From: Pseudomonadota bacterium
Lineage (GTDB): Bacteria; Pseudomonadota; Gammaproteobacteria; Xanthomonadales; Xanthomonadaceae
Reading direction: 5' to 3'
DNA: 13,324 bases
NCBI GenBank assembly: GCA_023392975.1
Contig: JAEWNA010000091.1
Coordinates: 1-13,324 of the forward strand
Below, in pieces: positions 1 through 7,281 of this stretch; the first letter of the stretch is position 1; the number at the start of each line of letters is the position of its first letter. Below the pieces are notes generated by a model, which saw nothing but the letters and a program-made list of their open reading frames with translations, was not told the DNA's origin and ran no database searches. The position numbers were made by a program, and so were the translations under genes.

Positions 1-53
1 GCACGAGCCGCCTGCGCGAGCGCGTCGAACCGACCTTCGGGAGGGGCGCATGA
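1..53 (+). CDS. ftsW: 3' end of ftsW, lipid II polymerase of the septum (partial)
   Basis: Only the last 16 codons and the TGA stop are inside the window; the reading frame begins at base 3. The visible tail reads TSRLRERVEPTFGRGA, an arginine-rich cytoplasmic C-terminus. Its TGA overlaps the ATG of murG (ATGA at 50-53). In proteobacterial dcw clusters the gene directly before murG is ftsW, which encodes the SEDS-family glycosyltransferase of septal peptidoglycan synthesis. The short basic tail fits that protein, but no diagnostic transmembrane part is present. The call therefore rests mainly on gene order and on the 4-nt overlap. Confidence 0.6.
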   Translation, partial: TSRLRERVEPTFGRGA

Positions 54-1129
54 CCGCCGCTTCCGCGCCCGTGCTGATCCTCGCCGGCGGCACCGGCGGA
101 CACATCTTTCCCGGCCTCGCGGTCGCGGCCGCGCTGCGCGCGCACGACGTGCCGGTGCTGTGGCTCGGCGCCGACGGCGGCATGGAGACGCGGCTGGTGC
201 CGCAGCACGACCTCCCGATCGAGACCATCGCCATCTCCGGCGTGCGCGGCAAGGGCGCCGGCACCCTGCTACGTGCACCGTTCCGCGTGCTGTCGGCGAT
301 CCGCGCCGCCGGCCGCGTGCTCAAGGCGCACCAGCCGCGCGCCGTCATCAGTTTCGGCGGCTTTGCGGCAGGCCCCGGCGGCATGGCCGCAGTGCTTGCC
401 CGCGTGCCGCTGCTCGTGCACGAACAGAACCGTGCGCCGGGCTTCACCAATCGCGTCCTCGCCCGGTTCGCGCGGCGCGTGCTGTGCGGCTTCCCGGATG
501 CCTTCCCGGGCAAGGAAACCGTGGTCGGCAACCCGGTGCGCAGCGTGATCGCGCAGTTGCCGCCACCGAACGAACGCTTCATCGGCCGCAACGGGCCGAT
601 GCGCGTGCTGGTGCTAGGCGGCAGCCAGGGCGCACGTGCGCTGAACGAAGCGGTACCGCAGGCGATCGCACAGGTGCAGGGCGCCGGCATCGACGTGCGC
701 CACCAGTGCGGCGAGAAGCTGCGCGAGGACACGGCGCGCGCCTACGCCGCGGTCGGCGTGCAGGCCTCGATCGAACCGTTCATTGCCGACATGGCCGAGG
801 CCTATGCCTGGGCCGACGTCGTGGGCTGCCGCGCCGGCGCGCTGACGCTGGCCGAGCTGTGCGCGGCTGGTGTCGGCGGGCTGCTGATCCCGCTGCCGAC
901 CGCGGTCGACGACCACCAGACGAAGAACGCCCAGTACGTCGCCCAGCGCCGCGCCGGGATCGTGCTGAAGCAGGATGACCAGCTCGTCCCGAAGCTGGCG
1001 ATGGAGCTGCGCAACCTGGTGCTCGACCCGGATCGTCGCCTGTTCATGGCCGAAGCGGCCCGTTCGCTCGCCAGGATCGACGCCGCCGAACGCGTCGCCG
1101 ATGCCGTGCTCGAGGAGGCCCGCGCATGA
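50..1129 (+). CDS. murG: MurG, UDP-GlcNAc:lipid I N-acetylglucosaminyltransferase
   Basis: MurG transfers GlcNAc from UDP-GlcNAc to lipid I on the inner face of the cytoplasmic membrane, giving lipid II. The 359-residue length is normal for the family. The N-terminal glycine loop GGTGGH is at residues 13-18 and the HEQN motif at 124-127. The second Rossmann domain opens with GGSQGA at 190-195. The donor-binding stretch RAGALTLAEL (261-270) carries the glutamate expected to contact the nucleotide sugar, and the conserved PLPTAVDDHQTKNA segment follows at 281-294. The start is supported by a GGAG-rich Shine-Dalgarno at about 40-45 and by the ATGA overlap with the preceding ftsW stop. The stop overlaps the murC start in the same way, which suggests coupled translation. 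Nothing is missing. Confidence 0.98.
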   Translation: MTAASAPVLILAGGTGGHIFPGLAVAAALRAHDVPVLWLGADGGMETRLVPQHDLPIETIAISGVRGKGAGTLLRAPFRVLSAIRAAGRVLKAHQPRAVISFGGFAAGPGGMAAVLARVPLLVHEQNRAPGFTNRVLARFARRVLCGFPDAFPGKETVVGNPVRSVIAQLPPPNERFIGRNGPMRVLVLGGSQGARALNEAVPQAIAQVQGAGIDVRHQCGEKLREDTARAYAAVGVQASIEPFIADMAEAYAWADVVGCRAGALTLAELCAAGVGGLLIPLPTAVDDHQTKNAQYVAQRRAGIVLKQDDQLVPKLAMELRNLVLDPDRRLFMAEAARSLARIDAAERVADAVLEEARA

Positions 1130-2619
1130 TCCGTCGTCTGCTCGATGCGAAGGACGTGTCCAAGGCCGATTTCGCCAAACTCTTCCCACGCGTGCATTTC
1201 GTGGGCATCGGCGGCGCCGGCATGAGCGGCATCGCCGAAGTCCTGTGCACGCTCGGCTATCAGGTGTCCGGCTCGGACAACGCCGACAACGCGACCACCC
1301 GCCGGCTGGCCAAGCTCGGCGCCGCCGTCTCGCGCGGCCACGCCGCGGCGAACGTGCTCGGCGCGGACTGCGTGGTGGTGTCCAGCGCGATCAAGCGCGA
1401 CAACCCCGAGTGGATGGAGGCGCGCGCGCAGCGCATTCCGGTGGTCCCGCGCGCGGAGATGCTGGCGGAACTGATGCGCTTCCGTCGCGGCATCGCGATC
1501 GCCGGCACGCACGGCAAGACCACCACCACCTCGCTCACCGCCAGCGTGCTGGGCGAGGGTGGCCTGGACCCGACCTTCGTCATCGGCGGCCAGTTGCTCG
1601 CGGCCGGCGCCAACGCCCGTCTCGGCGGCGGTGACTGGCTGGTCGCCGAGGCCGACGAGAGCGACGGCAGCTTCCTGCGCCTGAACCCGCTGGTCGCGGT
1701 CGTCACCAACATCGATGCCGACCACCTCGAGAACTACGGCGGCGACTTCGCCCGCGTGAAGGCCGCGTTCTCCGAATTCCTGCATCGGCTGCCGTTCTAC
1801 GGGCTTGCCGTGCTGTGCATCGACGACGCCGAGGTCGCGGCGCTGGCCGCGGACACACCGCGCCACGTCATCACCTACGGTTTCGATGCGAAGGCCGACG
1901 TTCGCGCCGAGGATGTCGAGCAGGCGGGTCCCGCGATGTGCTTCACGCTGTGCCTGCCCGACGGCTCGCGCACGCCGACGACGCTGGCGCTGCCTGGTCG
2001 CCACAACGTGCAGAACGCGCTGGCCGCGGCGACGATCGGCTGGCAGCTCGGCGTCGCACCGGAGGTCATCGCCCGTGCGCTGGAGAAGTTCGCCGGCATC
2101 GGCCGCCGCTTCAACCTGCTCGCGGAACTGACCACCGCGCAGGGCGCGACGGTGCAGCTCGTCGACGACTACGGCCACCATCCGAAGGAGCTCGACGCCG
2201 TGTTCCAGGCGGCCCGCGGCGGCTGGCCGGATCGGCGGCTAGTGGTCGCGTTCCAGCCGCATCGCTACAGCCGTACGCGTGATCTCTTTGATGATTTCGC
2301 CGCGGTGCTGTCGAACGTCGATGCGCTGGTGCTGACCGAGGTCTACCCGGCCGGCGAAGCGCCGATCGCCGGCGCCGACGCCAAGTCGCTGGCGCGCAGC
2401 ATCCGCGCACGCGGCCGGATCGATCCGGTCGTGGTCGGCGGCGCGGCCGACCTCGGCACCGTCCTGCCCGACGTCCTGCGCGACGGTGACCTGCTGCTGA
2501 TGATGGGCGCCGGCGACATCGGCGCCGCCGCGCAGTTGCTCGCCGCGCAGGGCTTCCCCGCCCAGCTTCAACCCATCGATCGTCCTTCCCCCGACAGTCC
2601 CCTGGAGTCGACGCCGTGA
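1126..2619 (+). CDS. murC: MurC, UDP-N-acetylmuramate--L-alanine ligase
   Basis: MurC is the ATP-dependent cytoplasmic ligase that adds L-alanine to UDP-MurNAc, the first amino-acid step of the peptidoglycan stem peptide. The protein has 497 residues. The N-terminal UDP-substrate domain shows VGIGGAGMSG (26-35). The central ATPase domain has the Mur-ligase P-loop AGTHGKTTT (126-134, Lys131) and EADESDGSF (175-183). The third domain begins near DDYGHHPKE, followed by QPHRYSRTRDLF, both typical of MurC rather than MurD, E or F. A strong GAGGAGG Shine-Dalgarno lies at 1112-1118, inside the end of murG, 7 bases before the ATG. The gene overlaps murG and ddlB by 4 nt each. There is no murB between murC and ddlB. 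Confidence 0.98.
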   Translation: MIRRLLDAKDVSKADFAKLFPRVHFVGIGGAGMSGIAEVLCTLGYQVSGSDNADNATTRRLAKLGAAVSRGHAAANVLGADCVVVSSAIKRDNPEWMEARAQRIPVVPRAEMLAELMRFRRGIAIAGTHGKTTTTSLTASVLGEGGLDPTFVIGGQLLAAGANARLGGGDWLVAEADESDGSFLRLNPLVAVVTNIDADHLENYGGDFARVKAAFSEFLHRLPFYGLAVLCIDDAEVAALAADTPRHVITYGFDAKADVRAEDVEQAGPAMCFTLCLPDGSRTPTTLALPGRHNVQNALAAATIGWQLGVAPEVIARALEKFAGIGRRFNLLAELTTAQGATVQLVDDYGHHPKELDAVFQAARGGWPDRRLVVAFQPHRYSRTRDLFDDFAAVLSNVDALVLTEVYPAGEAPIAGADAKSLARSIRARGRIDPVVVGGAADLGTVLPDVLRDGDLLLMMGAGDIGAAAQLLAAQGFPAQLQPIDRPSPDSPLESTP

Positions 2620-3593
2620 GCGCCGTGCCGTCCGCCCGCCATTCCGATCCCGCCGTCTTCGGTCGCGTCGCCGTGCTCATGGGCGGCACCAGCGCCGAGC
2701 GCGAGGTGTCGCTGGAGTCCGGTCGCAATGTGCTGGAGGCGCTGCGGTCGCGCGGCGTCGATGCGCACGCGGTTGACGGCATCCCGGCGCTGATCGAGGC
2801 ATTGGTCGGCAAGCGCTTCGATCGCGTGTTCAACATCCTCCACGGCAACCGCGGCGGCGGCGAGGATGGCGTGCTGCAGGGCGCGCTGGAAGCGCTGGAC
2901 GTGCCGTACACCGGTTCCGGCGTGCTCGGCTCCGCGCTGACGATGGACAAGATCCGCACCAAGCAGGTGTGGCTCAGCGAAGGCCTGTCGACGCCGAAGT
3001 TCGTGCGCATCGCGCGCGGCGACGACCTGCGCGTCGCGGCGAAGACGCTCGGCCTGCCGGTGTTCGTGAAGCCGTCGAGCGAAGGTTCCAGCGTCGGCGT
3101 GTTCCGCATCCTAGCCGAAAGCGATCTCGACGCGGCCGAAGCCTTCGCCGCGACCTACGCCGGCGAGCTGCTGATGGAGCAGATGGTGCAGGGCGAGGAG
3201 TTCACCGTCGGCATCTTCGGCGACCTCGCGCTGCCGTCGATCCGCATCGTGCCCGCGGGCGAGTGGTACGACTACCACGCCAAGTACCTCGCCGACGACA
3301 CCCAGTACCTGTGCCCGGGCCTTGACGGCGACGACGAAGCGGCGATCCGCGACCTCGCGCTGCGCGCGTTCCGCGCCGCCGCGTGCAGCGGCTGGGGCCG
3401 CGTCGACGTGATGCGCGACCGCCGCCTCGGCTTCCAGCTGATCGAAGTGAACACCGCGCCGGGCATGACCAGCCACTCGCTGGTGCCCAAGGCCGCGCGC
3501 CAGATCGGCATCGGCTTCGAGGACCTGTGCTGGCGCATCCTCGAAACCACTCTGCACGGGACCACCTTGCCGGAGGAGGGCGCCGCACGATGA
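2616..3593 (+). CDS. ddlB: D-alanine--D-alanine ligase (DdlB type)
   Basis: Ddl is an ATP-grasp enzyme that joins two D-alanines for the end of the peptidoglycan stem. The 325-residue product contains GGTSAEREVSLESG (23-36), the HG...GEDG loop (76-85), PYTGSG (97-102), VKPSSEGSSVGV (151-162), the omega-loop region YDYHAKYLADDTQYLCPG (218-235) and the metal/substrate segment GRVDVM...LIEVNTAPGMTSHSLVPKAA, with Asp264, Glu277 and Asn279. All catalytic motifs are intact. The loop reads HGNRGGGEDG, two residues longer than HGRGGEDG of E. coli DdlB. The start is GTG at 2616, overlapping the murC stop as GTGA, with CTGGAG a few bases upstream. An internal ATG at 2679 would remove the first strand of the fold and is unlikely to be the real start. 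Confidence 0.97.
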   Translation: MSAVPSARHSDPAVFGRVAVLMGGTSAEREVSLESGRNVLEALRSRGVDAHAVDGIPALIEALVGKRFDRVFNILHGNRGGGEDGVLQGALEALDVPYTGSGVLGSALTMDKIRTKQVWLSEGLSTPKFVRIARGDDLRVAAKTLGLPVFVKPSSEGSSVGVFRILAESDLDAAEAFAATYAGELLMEQMVQGEEFTVGIFGDLALPSIRIVPAGEWYDYHAKYLADDTQYLCPGLDGDDEAAIRDLALRAFRAAACSGWGRVDVMRDRRLGFQLIEVNTAPGMTSHSLVPKAARQIGIGFEDLCWRILETTLHGTTLPEEGAAR

Positions 3594-4327
3594 GCGCGTT
3601 CCTGCGACTGCTCGCGTGGGTACTGGCGCTGGTGCTGGTGGCGCTGCCGGTCGTGGCCGTCATCCAGGGCTGGGCCGGCACCGAACGCTGGCCGCTGCGC
3701 ACGGTGAAGGTCGAAGGCCGGCTGACCCGGGTGAGTGACGCGCAGATCGTCGCCGCCGTGCTGCCGCACGCGCGCCGCGGCTTCTTCGCCGTGCGCCTGG
3801 AGGACGCCCGCGCCGCGGTCGCCGCGCTGCCATGGGTCGAGCATGCCGAAGTGCGCAAGCAGTGGCCGGACAAGCTGGTGGTGACGATCGAGGAGCACCG
3901 CCCGTTCGCGTGGTGGGGCGCCGACCGCCTGCTCTCCGAGCGCGGCCGCATCTTCCCGGCGAAGGGCGTGACCGTGCCGAACGGGTTGCCGCGCTTCGAC
4001 GGTCCGGAATCGCGGATCGCCGACATGGTGCGCGTCTACAACGAATCGCGCGCCGCGTTCGCCACCACCGGGCTGGACGTGCGCACGCTGCGCCTCGACG
4101 ACCGCGGCAGCTGGTCGCTGCTGCTCTCCGATGGCGCCGAACTGCTGGTCGGCCGCGACGATGCCAAGCTGCGGCTGCAGCGCTTCGCGCGCCTGCTGCC
4201 GCGGCTGCCGGTGCCGACCGGCGAAGCGCTCGGCCGCGCCGACCTCCGCTACACCAACGGCTTTGCGCTGACCTGGCGGGCGGCTCCCGCGCCGGCCGCC
4301 GCGGCGCGCACGCAGGACAGGACATGA
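3590..4327 (+). CDS. ftsQ: FtsQ, bitopic divisome protein
   Basis: FtsQ is a single-pass inner-membrane protein that links early and late divisome proteins and recruits FtsB and FtsL to the septum. The 245-residue product has a short cytoplasmic N-terminus and one hydrophobic segment at about residues 7-27. A POTRA domain follows at about 36-105, with the typical VKVEG...VEHAEVRKQWPDKLVVTIEEHRPFAWW pattern. A beta domain continues to an Ala/Pro-rich tail. The start at 3590 overlaps the ddlB stop (ATGA) and is preceded by GGAGGAGGG at 3572-3580. A longer reading in the same frame from 3383 has no membrane segment at its N-terminus and is not the real start. The stop overlaps the start of ftsA. 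Sequence conservation is low in this family, so the call also leans on position and domain order. Confidence 0.95.
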   Translation: MSAFLRLLAWVLALVLVALPVVAVIQGWAGTERWPLRTVKVEGRLTRVSDAQIVAAVLPHARRGFFAVRLEDARAAVAALPWVEHAEVRKQWPDKLVVTIEEHRPFAWWGADRLLSERGRIFPAKGVTVPNGLPRFDGPESRIADMVRVYNESRAAFATTGLDVRTLRLDDRGSWSLLLSDGAELLVGRDDAKLRLQRFARLLPRLPVPTGEALGRADLRYTNGFALTWRAAPAPAAAARTQDRT

Positions 4328-5559
4328 ACCGCAAAGGCGACAAATCGCTGATCGTCGGCCTCGACATCGGCACCTCCAAGATCGTGGCGCTGGTGGGCGA
4401 GTACGCCTCCGGTAGCCCGATCGAGGTCATCGGCATCGGCACGCACGAATCGCGCGGGCTCAAGCGCGGCGTGGTCGTCGACATCGAGTCGACCGTGCAG
4501 TCGATCCAGCGCGCGATCGAGGAAGCTGAGCTGATGGCCGGCTGCGAGATCCGCTCGGTCTACGCCTCGATCTCGGGCAACCACGTGCAGTGCCGCAACT
4601 CGCCGGGCATCGTGCCGATCCGCGACGGCGAGGTCAGCTACCAGGACCTCGACCGCGTGCTGGAGGCGGCGAAGGCCGTCGCCATCCCGGCCGACCAGAA
4701 GATCCTGCACGCGATCCCGCGCGACTACGTGCTCGACGATTCGCAGGAAGGCATCCGCAACCCGGTCGGCATGACCGGCGTGCGCCTGGAGGTGCACGCG
4801 CACCTCGTGGTCTGCGCGCAGTCGGCCGCCGCCAACATCAGCAAGTGCGTGCAGCGCTGCGGCCTGCAGGTGGACGACCTGATCTTCTCGGCGCTGGCCT
4901 CCAGCACCGCGGTGCTGACCAGCGACGAACGCGAACTGGGCGTGGTGCTGGTCGACATCGGCGCCGGTACCACCGACATCGCGGTGTTCGTGCACGGCGC
5001 GATCTGCCACACCGCGTCGCTGCCGATCGCCGGCGACCACGTCACCAACGACATCGCGCACATGCTGCGCACGCCGACACCGGAAGCTGAGCAGATCAAG
5101 GTGCGCTACGCCTGCGCGCTGGCCCAGCTGGCGACGGCCGAGGAAAGCATCCAGGTGCCGAGCGTCGGCGACCGTCCGCCGCGCCGCCTGCCGCGCCACG
5201 CGCTGGCGCAGGCGGTGCAGGGCCGCTACGAGGAAATCTTCGAGATGGTGCAGGCCGAACTGCGCCGCTCGGGCTTCGAGGAACTGGTGCGCGCCGGCAT
5301 GGTGCTGACCGGCGGCGCCGCGAAGATGGAAGGCGTGGTCGAGCTGGCCGAGGAAATGCTGCAGATGCCGGTGCGCGTGGGCATCCCGCAGCACGTCAGC
5401 GGCCTCGGCGAAGTGGTGGGCAACCCGGTGCATGCCTCCGGCGTCGGCCTGCTGCTGATGGGCAGCCAGATCGAGCACCCGCGTCGCCCGGTGATCCCGG
5501 CCGGTCGCGCGGTCGGGCTCTTCAACAAGGTGCGGACCTGGTTCAAGGGCGAGTTCTAG
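4324..5559 (+). CDS. ftsA: FtsA, actin-like membrane tether of the Z ring
   Basis: FtsA binds ATP and the C-terminus of FtsZ and anchors the Z ring to the inner membrane. The 411-residue product shows the actin-fold phosphate-1 loop GLDIGTSKI (12-20), the FtsA-specific 1C subdomain (about 84-163), the phosphate-2 loop LVDIGAGTTDIAVF (209-222) and the adenosine motif TGGAAKMEG (329-337). The last 14 residues (GLFNKVRTWFKGEF) form an amphipathic helix of the kind that serves as the membrane-targeting sequence. The ATG overlaps the ftsQ stop as ATGA. The gene ends in TAG, and the chain of overlapping genes stops here. What follows is a hairpin block and a 245-bp gap before ftsZ, unlike the close ftsA-ftsZ spacing in many relatives. 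Confidence 0.98.
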   Translation: MNRKGDKSLIVGLDIGTSKIVALVGEYASGSPIEVIGIGTHESRGLKRGVVVDIESTVQSIQRAIEEAELMAGCEIRSVYASISGNHVQCRNSPGIVPIRDGEVSYQDLDRVLEAAKAVAIPADQKILHAIPRDYVLDDSQEGIRNPVGMTGVRLEVHAHLVVCAQSAAANISKCVQRCGLQVDDLIFSALASSTAVLTSDERELGVVLVDIGAGTTDIAVFVHGAICHTASLPIAGDHVTNDIAHMLRTPTPEAEQIKVRYACALAQLATAEESIQVPSVGDRPPRRLPRHALAQAVQGRYEEIFEMVQAELRRSGFEELVRAGMVLTGGAAKMEGVVELAEEMLQMPVRVGIPQHVSGLGEVVGNPVHASGVGLLLMGSQIEHPRRPVIPAGRAVGLFNKVRTWFKGEF

Positions 5560-5565
5560 CTTCAA

Positions 5566-5677
5566 GCGCGGGATCGGGCCTCCGGCCGCGACCCGCGCGC
5601 GAACGCTCCGGGCGAAGCCCGCATCGTTCGCCGGTTCGAGCGGGGCCGCTCGAACCGCCGGCACATCCCTGTGCCGG
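5566..5677. repeat. Block of four abutting hairpins between ftsA and ftsZ
   Basis: Four inverted repeats lie end to end with no spacer. H1 (5566-5598) pairs GCGCGGG with CCCGCGC, then TCG/CGA and GGCC/GGCC around a TCC loop, with two single-base bulges. H2 (5599-5631) pairs GCGAACG with CGTTCGC, has a 3x3 internal loop, then CGGGC/GCCCG around GAA. H3 (5632-5657) has perfect 12-bp arms, CGGTTCGAGCGG and CCGCTCGAACCG, around GG. H4 (5658-5677) pairs CCGGCACA with TGTGCCGG around TCCC. This looks like a composite REP/BIME-type element rather than a terminator, because no T-run follows any of the stems. It begins 7 bases after the ftsA stop. It could stabilise the upstream mRNA end or be a mobile palindromic repeat; which of these applies is inference. 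Confidence 0.75.
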
Positions 5678-5804
5678 AACGTCGGCCCGGCGAAGTCGGC
5701 GGCAGGCAGGACAGGACAACGAGCGTTTTCGAGAGCGACGACGGTTTCACGGCAATACCCGATCCAGACAACAGCGACACACATAACGAGACGAGGACAC
5801 GGAC
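5678..5804 (+). promoter_or_regulatory. ftsZ leader with Shine-Dalgarno site
   Basis: This is the spacer between the hairpin block and the ftsZ ATG. A clear GAGG lies at 5793-5796, 8 bases before the start. The stretch is less GC-rich than its surroundings from about 5720 on, as expected for a leader with an ftsZ promoter. I could not find a convincing -35/-10 pair with 16-18 bp spacing. Transcription of ftsZ may start here or in the upstream genes, as is known for other dcw clusters. Confidence 0.4.
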
Positions 5805-7049
5805 ATGGCATATTTCGAACTGGTAGAGAAGATGGCGCCGAACGCGGTGATCAAGGTCGTCGGCGTCGGCGGCGGCGGCGGCAACGCGGTCGCACACATG
5901 GTCAACGGCTGCATCGAGGGCGTGGAGTTCATCACCGCCAACACCGATTCGCAGGCGATCAAGAACTGCGGCGCCAAGCTGCAGCTGCAACTCGGCAGCA
6001 ACGTCACCAAGGGCCTCGGCGCGGGCGCGAATCCGGAGGTTGGTCGTCAAGCAGCCCTGGAAGACCGCGAGCGCATCATGGATGCGCTGCAGGGCGCCGA
6101 CATGGTGTTCATCACCGCCGGCATGGGCGGCGGCACCGGCACCGGCGCCGCGCCGGTCGTGGCGCAGCTGGCGAAGGAGATGGGCATCCTGACCGTCGCC
6201 GTCGTCACGAAGCCGTTCCCGTTCGAGGGCCGCCGCCGCATGCAGGTGGCGCTCAAGGGCATCGAGGAGCTGTCGCAGCACTGCGACTCGCTGATCACGA
6301 TCCCGAACGAGAAGCTCATTACCGTGCTCGGCCGCAACGCGACCATGATCCAGGCCTTCCGCGCCGCCAACGACGTGCTGCAGGGCGCGGTGCAGGGCAT
6401 CGCCGACCTGATCGTGCGTCCGGGCCTGATCAACGTCGACTTCGCCGACGTCCGCACCGTCATGTCCGAGATGGGCCTGGCGATGATGGGCACCGGCTCC
6501 GCCCGCGGCGACGACCGCGCGCAGGCCGCCGCCGAATCGGCGATCAACAACCCGCTGCTCGACGACGTCAACCTCGCCGGTGCCAACGGCATCCTGGTCA
6601 ACATCACCGCCGGCCCGGACTTCACCATGGCCGAGTTCGACGAGGTCGGCCGCACGATCGAGAACTTCGCCTCGGAAGACGCGACCGTGGTCATCGGCAC
6701 CGTGCTCGACCCGGACATGCAGGACGAGGTCAAGGTCACCGTGGTCGCCACCGGCCTGAACCGCTCCGTCGCCCGCCAGGCGGTGCGCACCTCCGATCGC
6801 GACGAAGGCTTCGTGCCGCAGCGTCGCCCGCAGGTGCAGTTGATCAATACCCAGGGCCGTCGCGACGGCACCACGGGGATGATGATCGACGAGCCGGCGG
6901 CACCGGTGTCGCCGGGCGCCGGCATCGCCGCGCACCTGCGTGGCCGTGCCGCTGCCGCCGACGGCGGGTCGACCCAGGCCGCGGCCGATTTCGGGAGCGA
7001 CAGCAGCTACCTGGACATCCCCGCCTTCCTTCGCCGCCAGGCGGACTGA
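5805..7049 (+). CDS. ftsZ: FtsZ, tubulin-like GTPase of the division ring
   Basis: FtsZ polymerises with GTP into the cytoplasmic Z ring that organises septation. The 414-residue protein has the family layout. A GTPase domain includes VGVGGGGGNAV (19-29), NTDSQAI (46-52) and the tubulin signature GGGTGTG (108-114). The synergy (T7) loop NVDFAD is at 210-215, whose acidic residues complete the GTP site of the next subunit. The C-terminal domain is followed by a flexible linker rich in Ala, Gly and Arg (about 330-400). The last residues, YLDIPAFLRRQAD, form the conserved tail that binds FtsA and other partners. The start at 5805 has GAGG 8 bases upstream. A strong terminator lies about 60 bp after the stop, so ftsZ probably ends the dcw transcript. 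Confidence 0.99.
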   Translation: MAYFELVEKMAPNAVIKVVGVGGGGGNAVAHMVNGCIEGVEFITANTDSQAIKNCGAKLQLQLGSNVTKGLGAGANPEVGRQAALEDRERIMDALQGADMVFITAGMGGGTGTGAAPVVAQLAKEMGILTVAVVTKPFPFEGRRRMQVALKGIEELSQHCDSLITIPNEKLITVLGRNATMIQAFRAANDVLQGAVQGIADLIVRPGLINVDFADVRTVMSEMGLAMMGTGSARGDDRAQAAAESAINNPLLDDVNLAGANGILVNITAGPDFTMAEFDEVGRTIENFASEDATVVIGTVLDPDMQDEVKVTVVATGLNRSVARQAVRTSDRDEGFVPQRRPQVQLINTQGRRDGTTGMMIDEPAAPVSPGAGIAAHLRGRAAAADGGSTQAAADFGSDSSYLDIPAFLRRQAD

Positions 7050-7065
7050 AGCCGTAGCGCTTCAT

Positions 7066-7087
7066 CCCGGCCGTTCCCACGGCCGGG
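7066..7087. repeat. 9-bp stem-loop behind ftsZ without T-run
   Basis: The arms CCCGGCCGT and ACGGCCGGG are perfectly complementary around the loop TCCC. No T-tract follows, so alone it is not a standard intrinsic terminator. It lies 16 bases after the ftsZ stop and 20 bases before the real terminator. It could protect the mRNA 3' end or help termination. Confidence 0.6.
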
Positions 7088-7107
7088 CGCGACACCATGT
7101 CCCTTTG

Positions 7108-7136
7108 CCGCCGGACTCCGGTCCGGCGGGTTTTTT
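7108..7136 (+). terminator. Intrinsic terminator after ftsZ
   Basis: The arms CCGCCGGAC and GTCCGGCGG form a 9-bp GC-rich stem closed by a TCCG (UNCG-type) tetraloop. G and six T residues follow (7131-7136). Its position 58 bases after the ftsZ stop and before the lpxC promoter region makes it the likely end of the dcw operon transcript. Confidence 0.9.
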
Positions 7137-7220
7137 GCTTTCGGGGCGGCAGCCACTACCACACGGTTGTTGCAGCGCGGAAACAGTGCGTCGCTTCCGT
7201 TCAGGTTCAGCATCCCGCGT

Positions 7221-7226
7221 GATAAT
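7221..7226 (+). promoter_or_regulatory. Putative -10 element of the lpxC promoter
   Basis: GATAAT matches the sigma-70 consensus TATAAT at five of six positions. It is one of few AT-rich hexamers in the region, lying 85 bases after the ftsZ terminator and about 55 bases before the lpxC ATG. No good -35 hexamer is seen at 16-18 bp, so an activator or a loose -35 would be needed. Confidence 0.45.
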
Positions 7227-7239
7227 CTCGCCCCCGCTC

Positions 7240-7255
7240 GCAGGGGAATCCCTGC
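7240..7255 (+). other. Small stem-loop in the lpxC 5' leader
   Basis: GCAGGG and CCCTGC pair around the loop GAAT, within the short leader predicted from the -10 site. The lpxC start (7282) has no recognisable Shine-Dalgarno, so leader structure may matter for translation. That role is inference only. Confidence 0.35.
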
Positions 7256-7281
7256 ATTTCCGGGATGTCCGAACTCGACCC

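Noticed and set aside
802..2181. 459-codon minus-strand frame opposite murG and murC
   Set aside because: Both plus-strand genes have complete motifs. The minus frame is compositional noise.
6940..7281. Upstream extension of lpxC into ftsZ
   Set aside because: The extension crosses the ftsZ terminator and the -10 site and has no LpxC homology. The real protein starts at 7282.
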